The notes: a model not told the origin generated them from the sequence alone. A stretch of DNA of 64,000 nt from Cucumis sativus (GCF_000004075.3 NC_026655.2:16663489-16727488); one strand, 5' to 3'. Shown: positions 22,249 through 34,984, counted from the stretch's first letter. Numbers and translations are program-made.

Positions 22249-25200
22249 ATGGAGAGAATGATCCAACCTCCATTGGTAAGTTCTTTATATCTGTAAATTG
22301 GCTCAATTGGTTGATTTTGCTGCTTTCTTGTTACACTTTCTGGCTCGTTTCTGTTGATTATTATGTATTCGCAATGGATATGTTAATGTAGTATGATCCT
22401 ATCTGCAGTGAAATTTTCGAGAATGTTCATGATTTGATTTCTTAATCTCCTATTTTGCTTTTTATCATATTTGCTGGTTGATCCCGAATTCTTCAGCAGT
22501 TATAGTCAGTAACTTTCATGTTAGCATAGTAGAATTATCGAAGGATTAATGGTGTTTTTCTTTGGGAAATTGCAAGCTCTCATTTGTTACCGATTACCAT
22601 ACTGGTCCTAGCATTTCTTTCTTAGGCAGCAGACGTTTGAAGCTAATGTAAACAAACTCATGAAGTCTCCTAATTTGTACTTTGAGGAGTAGTTCAGTTC
22701 AGGTAGAAATTAGAATAAGTGGAAAAAATAACAACTCACATTTCGAAGTTTTTGTGTTTAACTGCTACAATCATCATATACATCAATCTTTTAGAATTAA
22801 GGTTAAAGTTTTTTTGTCTTGTATTCATGTTATTGTGTTTCCTACATCTGTTAGGAGAGGAAGTTAGAAGAAAAGGATTAGACTCAAATCCAGCCGGAAA
22901 GACAGCTTACACCAAAAGCCAAAATTGATTAGATGTAGATTATCTCAAAACTGTACCAATTTGCTCCTATTTGAGTTTTTTGAGAAAGGGGACTTATGAA
23001 AGAATGAAATGTCCTTAAGAGCTAGTGTTTGCAAATCCACCCCAAGGTTATGAAAGTTGATATGTTCCAGATTAACTTTCATGACCATATGAGGACTTCT
23101 TCATATATAGACCTTCTTTCTAGCTATTTCTTTAATTCTAAATAATGGTTGTCACTCTGATTCTCAAAGACTTCTTCTACTCTTTCCTTCAAACTGATTT
23201 CTACCCAAAACTTGGTATATTGGAAGGTCTAGTCTAACCAGGGAGCAATTGGAAGGATTTATTTCACATTATCGAAAGAGAAAAAATCAATCATCTTTGT
23301 CTACCAAGTCACTTTTAGCTTGGGTGTCAGATATACTTTTTATAAGGAAGATTTTCATTATATAATGAATATATGAAAGATTACAGAAGGCAACAGATAA
23401 AGCGATTCCCTTAGAAGTTCGGACGCAAGTTACAAAAAGAGCTCGCAGTTTTCTGGGATTGAAGGAAGAGTTTTTGTAGTCTGAGTTATTACATTTCTTT
23501 GTTAATTTATTATAGCTTTATGCATTTACTTTTTCAAACTGTCACTAGTTATATGGATCTCTGACGCTGCTTCATTTCAATATGGCATCTTTAGCTACCT
23601 GTAGGTTTTTGCAACTATCCTTAGTCTTTATTCTCAAACAATTGGAAAAGCTGTTCTCATAATTTTCTCCGCTTTTTGCAAATTTGTTTGCCTATACGGG
23701 TTGTTTGTGTAGTCCCTCCTTTTCATACAATGATTTTTGTTAAAATTTAGTATGTTTTAATCATTGTCACCAATATGTTTTCACAAAATACTTACAGTTT
23801 CTTTCTTCAAAACGTTCTGAAAAATCTTTTTGTGATTGGATCTAGATTGATCAAAATGTTTGAAGGTTGGATTGGTATCCTTTGAAAATTCTATTAAGAT
23901 GAATAACCATAAGTTTTTTTGGAAATGGAAGCTGTAAGTTATGTGTTTGTTCCATAGAATCAATATGATGCTCGTAATACATTTTGGAAACCATGCTATC
24001 TGATAAATAAGATTCATTAAGATGACTAGAAAAGTTGGAAGTTCATGCAAAATTAGGTATAATACTGGTATTGGTGAAGCTGCAAAATACTGCGCTTAAT
24101 TGTTCACATGGATTCCGGTACTATATGTTCTATTATCTTTTGTAGGGTTAAAAAGCACAACGATTTACTTTCACTTATTGATGGTTTCAGGTTGATACAA
24201 CAGCTTGTTTATGTAGAGTAGATGCAGGCCTCAAGACCGTTGCCGGGGCTAAAAAGTTTGTACCTGGCTCAAAGCTTTGTCTACAACCTAGCATCAAACC
24301 ATCAATACACCCAACTAGACCAAAGCCGGCTCGCAGTGACAGGAGCAGGAACCAATCCCCCCTGCTTCCTGGACTACCTGACGATCTTGCAATAGCTTGC
24401 CTAATCCGTGTCCCTAGGGTTGAACACCGTAAACTTCGATTAGTTTGCAAAAGGTGGTATCGTCTTTTGGCTGGAAACTTTTTTTACTCGCTCCGTAAGA
24501 GTCTAGGAGTTGCAGAGGAATGGATTTATGTCATTAAGAGAGACCGAGATAATAAGATCTCATGGCATGCCTTTGACCCCGTATATCAGCTTTGGCAACC
24601 CCTTCCTCCTGTCCCTAAAGAATATTCTGAAGCTCTTGGGTTTGGCTGTGCGGTTCTTAGTGGTTGCCACCTCTATGTGTTTGGTGGCAGAGACCCAATA
24701 AAAGGAACAATGAGGCGAGTCATTTTTTACAGTGCCAGAACAAATAAATGGCACCGAGCCCCGGACATGCTTCGTAGGCGACATGTCTTTGGGTCATGTG
24801 TGATAAACAACTGTTTGTATGTTGCAGGTGGGGAAAATGAAGGTGGCCACCGATCTTTGAAATCTGCTGAAGTATATGACCCAAATAAGAATAGATGGAC
24901 ATTCATTTCTGATATGAGCACACCCATGGTGCCCATAATTGGAGTTGTTTATGAGGGCAAATGGTATTTGAAGGGTTTTGGGGCTCAACGTCAGGTTCTA
25001 AGCGATGTTTACCAGCCCGAAACAGACAGTTGGTGTTCTGTTTATGATGGAATGGTTGCAGGTTGGAGGAACCCAAGTGTCTCCTTAAACGGACATCTTT
25101 ATTCTGTCGACTGCAAGGACGGCTGCAAACTTAGAGTCTACGACGAAGTATCCAACTCCTGGAACAAGAGTATAGATAGCAAGCTGCATCTGGGCAATTC

Positions 25201-25450
25201 TAAGGCGTTGGAGGCAGCTGCTCTTGTTCCACTCAATGGAAAGTTGTGCATTATTCGCAATAATATGAGCATTTCTCTTGTCGATGTTTCAAAGTGCGAA
25301 GATGCTGATGGTGCTCCTGGTGAACATTTATGGGAAACCTTAGCAGGAAAAGGGCAACTCATAACTTTGGTCACAAATCTGTGGTCCAGTCTTTCGGGTC
25401 GAAGTCGCCTTAAAAGCCACATTGTTCACTGCCAGGTGCTTCAAGCCTGA
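22249..25450 (+). CDS. SAGL1: F-box/kelch-repeat protein, At1g55270/SAGL1-like
   Basis: Two exons, 22249-22275 (MERMIQPPL) and 24191-25450, are joined by a 1.9-kb GT-AG intron and give 428 residues. The N-terminus continues VDTTACLCRVDAGLKTVAG, followed by an F-box at about residues 66-110 (PLLPGLPDDLAIACLIRVPR, then LRLVCKRWYRLL) and kelch-type repeats to about 390 (LYVFGGRDP, LYVAGGENEGG, VYDPNKNRW), ending LKSHIVHCQVLQA. From memory this follows Arabidopsis At1g55270 closely along its whole length (about 434 residues there). That protein is SMALL AND GLOSSY LEAVES 1, an SCF ubiquitin-ligase substrate receptor reported to act on wax biosynthesis and phenylpropanoid enzymes. The F-box binds SKP1/ASK and the kelch propeller binds substrate. 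The tiny first exon explains why an open frame alone would start too late, at Leu102. No lesion is seen. Confidence 0.95.
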
Positions 25451-26775
25451 AAATTTTCTTTCTTAGGCTTCTGGTGTTTATATGTTCTATTTTTGGTTTT
25501 CCTCTTTACATATCTTATAATCATGCTTAGATGTCAGACATGGAGAATCAATGCTAGTAATCAATCAATACTACTTCAAATAGTTTTGTCATATGGACAA
25601 TTTTATCCTCTCTGTCTTAATTCTTTTTTTCTTGTCATTTGTGAGAAAGAAAAGGGTAACAAAATTGTCCATTCACTATAAAATTATTTGTAGTAGTATT
25701 GAACTTGTTAGAGAATACTATTATAGAACTTGAAATATTTCTGCAATACAGTATCAAGTGATTCAGATTGTGACAGGCAATGAGCCTTTCTTGATAAATG
25801 TAGGTACATACCGTATACAGATCATGTGCATTAGAGAGTTCCCAACTTCTCTGGAGATTCTGCTCTTGTAAACTGCTGTTACTTGAATTTAATATGAAAC
25901 ATTACAATCTCGTTGTCGGAAATCTGGTCTACCTTTTATATCATGACTAGATTACAGATATAGACTGAATGGATAAGATTATAGTCAATAGGTCACAACA
26001 CACAATCACATTTCATCTGTAATGTGTGTCATGATCTCATTTGCTCCGTCCTCGATGTTTTTTTTAATGGTATGGGCTCGTTTTTGTTGACAAGAGGTTT
26101 TTTTGTAGTTTGTGTCAAAAACCCTGTTTAGTTTTTATCCTTTGTATGCTATTGTATTCTTTCAGTTTTTCAATGAAAGTTAGGTTTCTTAGATAAAAGT
26201 ACATTCATATTTGAACGGTACTAACCAGAAAAGTACAATAGTAGAGGAGGGGCATCAAAATATACCTAGAAGACTTCAAGATGAGTTGAATTTTTTCTTA
26301 TTTTTATAGATAAAATGGGTTGTTCATGTATGGTTGGATGAACTGGCTAGGATGAGTAGCCCAACTTATTAGCCGTTGAGTGGAGAGAGCCCTTAGTTGT
26401 CCTTAAAGATATATTACTTCGAAATAAGTTTTGGTTATAAACAATTATTTGGCTTTTGAATTATTGTTGATCATATATTTAAAAACATGAAAAAGTTAAA
26501 ATGCTTTTACTTGATTCATTTGTTTCCAAATTGGTTATTTTAATTTTCAGTAAAACCAACGCTATACCTACTCCGTTAGTCTGTCATGCAGATACTAAGT
26601 GTACAATAGTCATATGGAACAATTTCTATTATCGAGTTGACTATGATTGATTTAGTAAATGTTCAAATTGATCTCAACTGTCGAAGAATACAAACAAATC
26701 ATTGGTTGGTTTATTTGATCTTCGATCCAGCTCATATTTTTCAGTCTACCATGCCCATCCTTAATAAATATAAGT
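25451..26775. other. 3' flank of the F-box/kelch gene and gene-free DNA
   Basis: The 3' untranslated region probably covers the first few hundred bases. The remainder is AT-rich, with no supported gene. Confidence 0.6.
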
Positions 26776-27565
26776 ACAGATGTCTGTTTAACCCACAGGA
26801 TTGGGAGACTCGGCTCGAACAGGGTGGGGAATCCTTTCGCAAGGGGAATGGGAAGGGAGTGGGGAAATTTTTTTTTCCTTTGGCAACATGGGGCCAGGCA
26901 CGAGGAATACATTCCCTACCTCGGCCCCAGCCTCGCCCCGATTAAAAATATAATTAATTAAATATAATATAAATATTTATTTATTTAATAATATGTAAAA
27001 TAGTAAAAAAAACTTATTTTGATATTCTTCGTTTTCCTTATTTTCTTTATTTTTTTCTCAATTCCAATTTTTATGTTGTAACCTTGTGTGTATATATATA
27101 TATATATGTTGTGGGTTGACTTGTGATTTGTAAATTTTTCATAAAAAAGTATATTGTTGTGTCTTAAGATATAATTGAAAGCTTTGTTAGAATACTCATA
27201 GATTGATCTTTGAATATTTTTTTTTTATAGATTTTTGAATTTTATGGATGAATTTCTAAATGTATCTTTTAATAGTTGAAATTTTATTTTTATAAATAGC
27301 AGCTAGAATTTGACATTTGATTTTAAATAAGAAAATTGATAATATTCTATAGAAAATAAAACAACATTAAAAATGTATATACATTTCGAGTTGTTGATTG
27401 AAAAATGAGATTAAACTTAAAAAAGAAGAAAAACGGTGAAGGAAATCTCCGCCCTCGTTCCTCACAAAAAAGATTGGTGGATATGGAAAATGTGATAAAG
27501 CGGTAGGGAGGGAGATAGGGAGTGGCATCCCGACCCCGCCCTACCTTGTGGACATCTCTATATAT
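26776..27565. mobile_element. Probable hAT-like non-autonomous element with GC-rich ends
   Basis: The stretch has G-rich sequence at the left (gtggggaatcctttcgcaag, cggccccagcctcgccccg) and C/G-rich sequence at the right (ggtagggagggagatagg, cccgaccccgccctacctt) enclosing about 500 bases of AT-rich DNA. It ends gtggacatctctatatata. Plant elements bounded by TAGAGATGTCCA with ggggcgggg-type repeats have this architecture. The left terminus (acagatgtctgtttaaccca) is a degenerate match. There is no transposase gene. Confidence 0.5.
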
Positions 27566-27799
27566 AAGCTCTTCTTTCCATCCATCTAACCACAATTACA
27601 TTTATAGTTTGATCCTTTACAGGAACTATAATTAGATAACCACAATTAGATATAAGCACTCCTTTGTATGATTTGACCGATAGTTACGTTTATAGTTCGA
27701 TCATTTGCAGGAACAACTTATAATAATAAACTTACAAAATAAATTTGCTTGCCATAAAAAGTTTTGTTATTCCTGCCTGTGTTTTACCTTAATTGTTAC

Positions 27800-28400
27800 C
27801 TGAACATAGAGGTAAGCATCAACACTCAACATTCGAACAATCGTAACAAAACAAACTAATACTTAGTGGTTAGTTTTATGAAAAAGTAATCGGTTTAAGG
27901 AAGAGAGTTCGAAAAACCGAACAAAGCCGATTGAATTTATATCATCGCCGATCGAACCCAACTGAAATTAAAAAATATTTAAATATATAATATAAGAAAA
28001 ATTGTCAAAAATGGCCAAATATACAAGTGTAATGCAATTTTGTCCTTTAGTGATTTCTTTTTTCTATAAAATATAGTTTGTATTTTTTTATTATTCTTGA
28101 AAAAACTCCTATACATAAATATATATTATTATATTATTAAAAAAATTAAATTGAAAGACTAGTAGTACCAGATTAGCTAGAGAACTCAATCTTTAAAGCT
28201 TTATGTCCTTCATCTTGGTCGGAAAACATCAAGATTAGCCTCGGAATTCTACTTTCTTCATCTTGATTGGAAAAAATCAAACTGATTGGTTTAAACGGTT
28301 GGCGGCTGATGGTCGGTTTCATCTCTTGTAAACCAACCGAGTTGGTTGTCGATGGCGGTTTTTGTAAGAAATGACCTCTGCCGAATCGATGATGACTCCT
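27800..28400. mobile_element. Probable second MITE with AACCGA/TCGGTT repeats
   Basis: The region opens near tagaggtaagcatcaacact, contains aatcggtttaagga and cgaaaaaccgaacaaagccg, and near its end has gatggtcggtttcatctctt with aaaccaaccgagttggttgt. Repeated AACCGA/TCGGTT words around an AT-rich middle are a common plant MITE pattern. Its ends were not fixed. I find no gene. Confidence 0.4.
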
Positions 28401-29158
28401 ACTTGAACAAATAAAAGCTATGTCTTGGTATCGGTAAGGACAAAACAGTTCTCTTACACCTCTCTCTTACCTTTTGCTTGGCTTACTCTGAAGGAAACAA
28501 CAAAGAATTGAAAATCCATACTGTCTCAGAGAATTATCAACACAATTTAGCCTTTTGAAAATTATCTCTTAGACGGGATCTGTCTTGTAGTGGTCAACAA
28601 TTGTCACATAATTTTTTTAAAGTTAAAGTTCAAATTTTCATTCATTTTCTATGGTTTTTTCTTTTTTGAGAAATTCATATATCTAATTTTAATGGTTAAA
28701 AAGCAATGATTACAACCCCTTTCCTTTACTCACAGCAAGAAAAGTTAAAAAAAATAAAATTGAACAACCTAATATAGTTCCAACTTAGGTTAGATTAAAG
28801 TAATTTCAAAAGGTTTGGTGGTGGGTGTTTTGGAAGAGTTAATATCTAAACATAAAAAAATTAAATATAAATCAAGAATGAAACTGAAAATTTTGTCTAA
28901 TAGATATGTAATTTTAAAATGGTCTAAAAAGTATTAAATTGAAAAACAATATAATATAGAGTTTAAGAAAGTCCCCAGAAATTAAATGTGTGTATATATA
29001 TAATTTATATAATATATATATTCCGCTAACAATTAAAAAGAAAAGGAAAAAATAAGGCATCGATGCCGTCCGTACACAAATAGCCTAGCTTTACCGAAAT
29101 TGAAGCCTTTTCTTCACTTTGCACTTCCCGTTCTCAAAGTCGCACTTCCAGAGCGTGA
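28401..29158. other. Upstream region of the ALBA gene
   Basis: This is AT-rich DNA without coding signals. The last few hundred bases should hold the promoter of the ALBA-domain gene. Confidence 0.5.
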
Positions 29159-29183
29159 GTTTTAGGGTTAGGGTTTTAGGTTT
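29159..29183 (+). promoter_or_regulatory. Telo-box-like motif in the leader of the ALBA gene
   Basis: gttttagggttagggtttta contains overlapping TTAGGG/TAGGGTTT words, i.e. the plant telo-box (AAACCCTAA on the other strand), about 20-40 bases before the ATG at 29197. Telo-boxes are known in 5' regions of many plant genes for translation and RNA-handling proteins, which fits an ALBA protein. Confidence 0.6.
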
Positions 29184-29196
29184 CACTAAAAGCTCA

Positions 29197-30836
29197 ATGG
29201 AGGAGATAACCGAGGGTGTCAACTCTATCACATTGACAGCTGATTCCCAGAAGAAGAATCGAATTCAAGTCTCCAACACCAAGAAACCCTTATTCTTCTA
29301 TGTTAATCTCGCCAAGGTTCCTTCCCTTTTTTCTTTCTCTCCTCTTCCAATTCACTTTCCCTCTTCTGGGTTTTTTTTTTTCTTTTTACTGTTGGTTCAG
29401 ATTCTTAACACTTTTATCATTTTAGGGTTTTATTTGGTTTTGCTTCTCTGGTTACCGATTTTTTATTTTTATTTTTATTTCCCCCAATTTATGTAGAGGT
29501 ATATGCAGCAGTACAATGAGGTCGAGCTTTCTGCGCTTGGAATGGGTAGGTTTTCTTCAATGGTTTTTGGCTTAATATGAAGGCTTTCCATCTCTGAGAA
29601 GTGCGGATTTGCTTCCTAGTGTTTGTTCTTTTTTGTTTATTATCGTTAGCCCTGCTCTGGCTGTTTAATTTGTTCTACTGGTTGACATTGGATTATAATT
29701 TATGCATTACATGACGGGGTAGACTTAAATTTTGCTTTGTTTCCGGTGTTTTCTTTATTTGGGTTTTGCGTTGTCTTTATAATGAAACAGTTTGTGCCTT
29801 TCCCACTTTCTTTAATTTCTCCTCGTGTTTAGTTGTGGCTTATTAATGTATATGTGGTGCATTTATTTTCGTTTGGTTTACGAGTAATAGAATTAAATTT
29901 ATTAGTTCGTTTCATCAACTTTTAGAACTAAATATTCAAATTCTTCTATGGTTTCAATGTGATATTTGACAAAAAGAATTGGCTACTCTAACTTATGAAA
30001 GCTTGTGAAGAATATTCAGTTTAAGAGCCTGGGTTAGTGAATTTTTTCATGTGACATGCTTCATAGTCTTACATATTTGTTCAAGTTTGCTGCTGAGGCA
30101 TGTGAATACTCTGCATTAATGAAAGTCTTTTCTAATTTTCTCATGTGGAAACTCAAACTCATTGTTTTTTATGCAACTAATCGGACATTTTTCCTATTTT
30201 CATTTCAGTGCAGTCTATTGATCCTTTGCTATGGTGATTTGGGTTACTAACATGTTAATAATCTATGTCTACCTTTGCAGCCATTGCAACTGTTGTTACG
30301 GTTGCGGAAATTCTGAAAAACAACGGATTGGCTTTAGAAAAGAGTAAATATCGTCTTCCCTTTTTCTCTAAGAAAATGTCATTGGGGCTATTTCGAACTC
30401 TCACAAAATTTCTTTATATTCTGTAGAGATTATGACTTCTACTGTTGATATCAAGGATGATTCTCGGGGGAGACCAGTTCAAAAGGCTAAGGTATACATC
30501 ATCCTGCTTTCTTGCTTTGTTGGAAAATTTTCGCTCATGTATTTAGGCATATAAAAGTACAATTTCGTGATTTCCATCCCAATGTATCAGATCATTGACA
30601 CTCATATTTGGACCCTAGAAATTGAATAGCCGTTTATTCACTGAGCATGCAAATGAACGATTGAAAGTGTGCAAAATTGCTTGTGTTTTCATTTGACTAG
30701 ACAAGTCTAACATTTTTCATGACTGATTTCCACCTTCCAGATTGAGATTGTGCTGGGAAAAACTGAAAACTTTGATGAACTGATGGCTGCTGCTGCAGAG
30801 GAAAGGGAAAACGAAGATGGTGAAGAGCAGAGTTGA
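29197..30836 (+). CDS. ALBA-domain DNA/RNA-binding protein, At2g34160-like
   Basis: Five exons (29197-29316, 29497-29545, 30281-30343, 30427-30491, 30741-30836; 393 coding bases) give a 130-residue protein. The start MEEITEGVNSITLTADSQKK leads into the ALBA fold at roughly residues 20-110 (NRIQVSNTKKPLFFYVNLAK, RYMQQYNEVELSALGMAIAT, KIMTSTVDIKDDSRGRPVQK), followed by an acidic tail ending EDGEEQS. From memory it follows Arabidopsis At2g34160, also about 130 residues, almost residue for residue. ALBA proteins bind nucleic acids as dimers. Plant members are linked to RNA binding, R-loop control and stress granules. The first intron uses the donor AAG/GTTCCT. All junctions keep the frame. No lesion is seen. 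Confidence 0.95.
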
Positions 30837-31740
30837 AAAGCTTTTTTTTTTTTCTCTTTTCTTTTCTGTTCTTATCCTGCTTGTGGATGAGGCTAGTTCT
30901 TTCCTTTATATCTGATATCTCTGTTCTTAATTACGTTAGTAAACAAGTGGTTCATTTACTGATGTAGGCTTTTTAGTTGTGGGGAACCGTTGACTTTTTT
31001 ACCATGGGACATCTTTATTTAAGAGAGTGGAAACATAATCTGAGTTACCCTTCAAAATTAAGTTGATAGTCTTTATTTTCATGCTTCAATCTTTGGTAAA
31101 TATGCATTTGTGATGGGTCATCTGCTTTTGCTATTCAAACTACATAGAAGTATGGTCTCTTTAAACGTATTATCATTGAGCTTAGTTCCCCAAAACCTGT
31201 TAACCACTTAGGACCAACCGCATATGTTCATATCATGAGTCTTATTTAGACATGTAAGATCTAAAGAGAGTACTTTTGTGAAACATGTTTTGTCAATATG
31301 TTCTCACATAGAGTTCCTACAATAGATCGATTGAGACTCCCACCTTGGTACTATGAAGATCCAGTTCAGTACAACAGGGATCTTTCCGACGCTGTGCAAA
31401 AGAGCTTATTTCTTCATAGTGTTCTCGGTGTGGAGTGAAGTTGTGAATCGTAAGACCTAAAGTGTAAGGATGTGATATAATATAAATTTGATTTTCTTTT
31501 ACCCCTTGTGGTCACAATTTGTCGTGGTGTTTACTTGAACTGATTAAAAAAAAATTCATAATTAGGTTTCAGCTTGAATTTTTTTGATATTTTAACCTTT
31601 TTGATTTATTCTCTCATCAATCAATTTAGTTTAACGGTAAAGCCTTGGCTTTCTATGCTAGTGTGTGAGAAACTTTCTATTCAATTTTGTGAGTGATTCT
31701 TTTAGTCTATCATATTTATGATATGTATTAAAAATTTAAC
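30837..31740. other. 3' flank of the ALBA gene and gene-free DNA
   Basis: A T-rich tract directly after the stop (30841-30855) and several hundred bases of probable 3' untranslated region are followed by sequence without coding signals. From about 31190 it begins to look like retroelement flank. Confidence 0.5.
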
Positions 31741-32739
31741 TCAGAAGTGGAGGATGTTGGAAAAAAATAATCGCTTGTACACTTGGGTTTTGGTAGTAAA
31801 CCAAGCACTTTGTCTAGAGTCTAATGTTTGGCAATAGAAGTATAAAAGGTCGTGGAAAAGTGATTAATCGAAAATTACGATATTATTTTATATAGTTTTT
31901 AGCAGTATGATTTTCAAAATAGTATTTTTCGTAAATTTGATAGTTTTAAAATTACATTGCCATGAAAGATTGAAAATCAAGCTTTAGGTAATTGAAGACG
32001 ATAGTCCCGTCGTCCCTAGGATAAAAAGGACATCTCCATTTTCAATTGCTTACCTCTTCCCTCCTTTCAAAACTTGGGTGCACTAAGGGTCTAAACCAAT
32101 GAATCAGACAAAGGATATATGAAGAGATCTTCACATTGGTAATTAAGCAATGTGGGTGGAATGCAATGAGAGAATAAAATAATATGTTTTACAAATTTTT
32201 CATCCAATAATCGCTCACTTGAATTTTTTTCTTCATCGATGAGTGTGTGTCTCTATAATATTGTGTTTAAGTACATGTGTATGGTGACTTGAACCTTTAC
32301 GTAGTGACAATAGTTTATAGTATTGTAAAGTAACTCATAGTTTTGAACTTTACTTCTAACGTTATTGCACACACAACATTATTCGAATGAAGTTCTAAAA
32401 TAGCTCGTGCTTTATGGCCTTGCATGTATATCCCAATTTAGTGAACGCTTTAGGAATTTTGCCAATATTTCATAGGAAGAGTCCCTCACTTCCACATTCA
32501 CAAAGTAATCTATCAAGAGTACTCTTGTAGCTAGGCACCCTACTTGATATCAAGTATATATTTTATTAAGAACAAAGTTCAACTTCCTTATACGCTTCAG
32601 GATGTCATGTTAATCACTGAATCATGAGAATGAAACTTCTAATTAAATAAGCATGATTCTCGTCATATTATTTTGATCAATTATTACCCATTGAACTTGT
32701 TTCTTGGGATCTCTAGTCTTTCAAGTTGGGTTTACTTCA

Positions 32740-33238
32740 CAAACAATTCATTTTTCTACAACCTTAAGTCCCATTCTTTCTAAGGTTTTAAAAACCTTCT
32801 CTCTTGCTAGTCCTTTCGTCAAAGGATCAACCCAGTTGTCATCAGATAGGACATAATCCACTATCACAACACTAGTAGTGAGAAATTCTCTAATGGTATT
32901 GTGCTTACAACGTCTTTGTCGTCTCTTACGGTTCTAATAACGATTCTAAACTTTTACGATAGCTGCAATACTATCACAATGGTTAGTATGGTTGGTATCG
33001 ATCTTTCCCATGTGAGAATCTTTGATAGCAAGCTTCGAAACTAGCTTGTTTCTCCACTAGCCGTAGCTAGTGCTATCATCTCTGACTCCATTGTTGACTG
33101 GACTAAAATTTTATGTTTCTTGGATTTCCATGCAACAACTCCTCCTACTATATTAAAAATATAGCCACTTGTAGCTTTTGAGTCATCTGAGAGGGAGTTC
33201 CTGTAAGACCCGAATTTTAGATATCTTAGATTTTTCAA
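32740..33238 (-). pseudogene. Copia pol RNase H end
   Basis: The minus-strand reading contains NSLSDDSKATSGYIFNIVGG, then AWKSKKHKILVQSTMESEMI followed by ALATASGE, the signature of the copia RNase H domain (the copying enzyme's RNA-degrading part). Further downstream on the minus strand the phrases DYVLSDDNWVDPLTKGLARE and FKTLERMGLK follow, the usual C-terminus of this polyprotein. Frame breaks separate the two parts, so the copy is dead. It starts abruptly at 33238, where unrelated LTR-like sequence is inserted. Confidence 0.85.
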
Positions 33239-33656
33239 AGAAACTTGAAATGTTTAGTTTTGAGAAAATTTAAGACAAAGAAGTAGGCTTGAGAAGTGTT
33301 TTGGTAAGTATGTTGTGATGGGTGAAAAGAAGGAAGATCATGTTGTTGAAGTTTAAGAGTTAAGAGGTTAGAAAGAAGGAAAATTTATGGTTAGAAAGGG
33401 TTTTTAAGTGTTTAAGGTTTGTGAGAAAGAATGATCATAGAGGTTGGGCGTTTTAGCTAACTTCAGAAAAGAGTTTCTCCCAACTTACTTGGACATTTTT
33501 ACTCAAATTGGTCTTTAAAGTTCAGAAATTGAGTCTAGTTTATTAAGGAAGACTGTTGGGCATTTTAGATATGATAAAGTTGGTGTTTTGGATAAGAGAA
33601 GACGAGAAGGTCAGTTCACGAGTGAATCTGAGTAAGATGCACTCTCAGAGGGTCAC
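33202..33656 (+). mobile_element. Possible LTR fragment inserted in the copia remnant
   Basis: Sequence beginning tgtaagacccgaattttaga at 33202 interrupts the minus-strand RNase H reading at once. TGTAAGACCC-type starts are, as I recall, typical of plant LTRs. There is no coding sequence. I could not find a matching 5-bp target duplication on the right side, so the insertion may be truncated or rearranged. Confidence 0.4.
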
Positions 33657-34540
33657 ATAATGCATAGTTTGACGTTTTTCTCTGAGTAACGAAAGTTTTA
33701 TTAACTTTGTAGAAGGAAGTTTTATTAAAAGAGTAACAGAAGCATTATTGATTTTCACCACTTTTAAAGCTTTCGTTTTGTGAAGTTTTCCCTCTATAAT
33801 AATCATTTGTGATTTTCTTGAAATACAAAATTTATAGTTACTTATTTTCTCTGTCTTGGCCATGACCACAACCACGACCTCAACCTCGACCATATTGTTT
33901 GAAAATACAACATTCGCTTCAGGAAAAGGTGTGTTGCTCCAATTGGTCGAAATTCATTGTTTTTCATTAATAACTCATTATTTTGTTCAATCACAAGAAT
34001 GCATTATATAACTTTAGAATGCTTTTTAAAACCCCCCTTTCTCAATATTGCTACCGCTAGAGCATTGCATATCCGAGACATAAAGTGTGGAAAATGTTTT
34101 CTCTAATATATCTTTAGTAATTTTTTCTCCGCATAATAATAATTTTGAACAAATTTTAAATAATGTGAAATTATAATCACTAATTAATTTAAAATCTTGC
34201 ACCTTAGGTGCATTCAATCATATCGAGCTTTAGGAAGAATCATGCTTTTTTTATAATCATATATTTCTTTTAAACTTTGTCATAGTTTATAGAAATTTTT
34301 TAACGTAAGGTATTCAATCTTTAGTCCTCCATGAAGACGATGTCAAAGGAGAATCATAACTTTCGTCTTTTCTTGACTTGAAGTCACTTTTCCTTCTTTA
34401 ATCGTTTCTTCAAAATTCATGGCATCAAAATGAATTTTAGCATCAAGCACTTGTGACAAATAATTATCACCATTGATATCAAGAGCTAGAAATTCTAATT
34501 TGGTAAGACTTTTCAAAACAAAACTTTTGCAAATGATCAA
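33645..34540 (-). pseudogene. Copia gag remnant, minus strand
   Basis: From 34540 downward the minus strand reads KSLTKLEFLALDINGDNYLS and then AKIHFDAMNFEETIKEG. After a gap comes DFKLISDYNFTLFKICSKLL, then GEKITKDILEKTFSTLYVS. These are the DUF4219/UBN2-type gag blocks of plant copia elements. A Gly/Arg-type repeat region with alternating codons (about 33890-33840) marks the nucleic-acid-binding end. The parts are in different frames. Confidence 0.8.
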
Positions 34541-34799
34541 GGTGTAGAGAATTGTGTTGATAACATATTAAAATAAAAACAATGAAACTAAACAAGAATA
34601 ATGAAACAATACAAAAGAGAAGAATAGGTCAGAAGAGAGAAAGTATAGAAAATAATTGAATGAATTTTAAAATCTGGAAATGAATGAAAGCTATAATGAT
34701 AATTAGTAACCGATGTAAGTTATGATATCTACACATTTATAATAGATAATTATATTTACAATAAAAATGAAATTATTAATAAGTCTCTTCGATCTTAAA

Positions 34800-34945
34800 A
34801 ACTTTGATATATTGAAAAAGTGCTTTCTTGAATGGTGCTATCAAACTGAAGAAGTCTATGTTGCTCAGCCAAAAGGTTTCGAGGATCTTGCCCATCCTGA
34901 CTATAATTATTAACTTCATAAAGTTTTGTATGGTCGATGAATAAG
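34800..34945 (+). pseudogene. Copia reverse transcriptase fragment
   Basis: KSAFLNGAI in one frame and EEVYVAQPKGFEDLAHPDYN in the next are the conserved start of the copia reverse transcriptase palm region (intact relatives read KSAFLNG, then EEVYV.QP.GF). They are followed by LHKVLYG. The fragment is only about 145 bases long, with an internal frameshift and a stop. Confidence 0.85.
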
Positions 34946-34984
34946 TTATTTCTTATCAGCATCATTTATGCACTTCAGTTTTTG

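Larger units (their letters stand above)
31741..34560 (-). mobile_element. Copia-type retrotransposon remnant on the minus strand
   Basis: Minus-strand gag pieces lie at 34540-33645 and a pol RNase H end at 33238-32740, in the order expected for a minus-strand element. At its upstream edge (about 34540-34560, minus strand) the words ttatcaacacaattctctac resemble the TTATCAGCACGAG-type primer binding site of some plant copia elements. Protease, integrase and reverse transcriptase are missing, so the element has a large internal deletion, and the gap holds unrelated sequence at 33202-33640. The flank 31741-32700 is probably its 3' LTR, without fixed borders. Confidence 0.65.
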
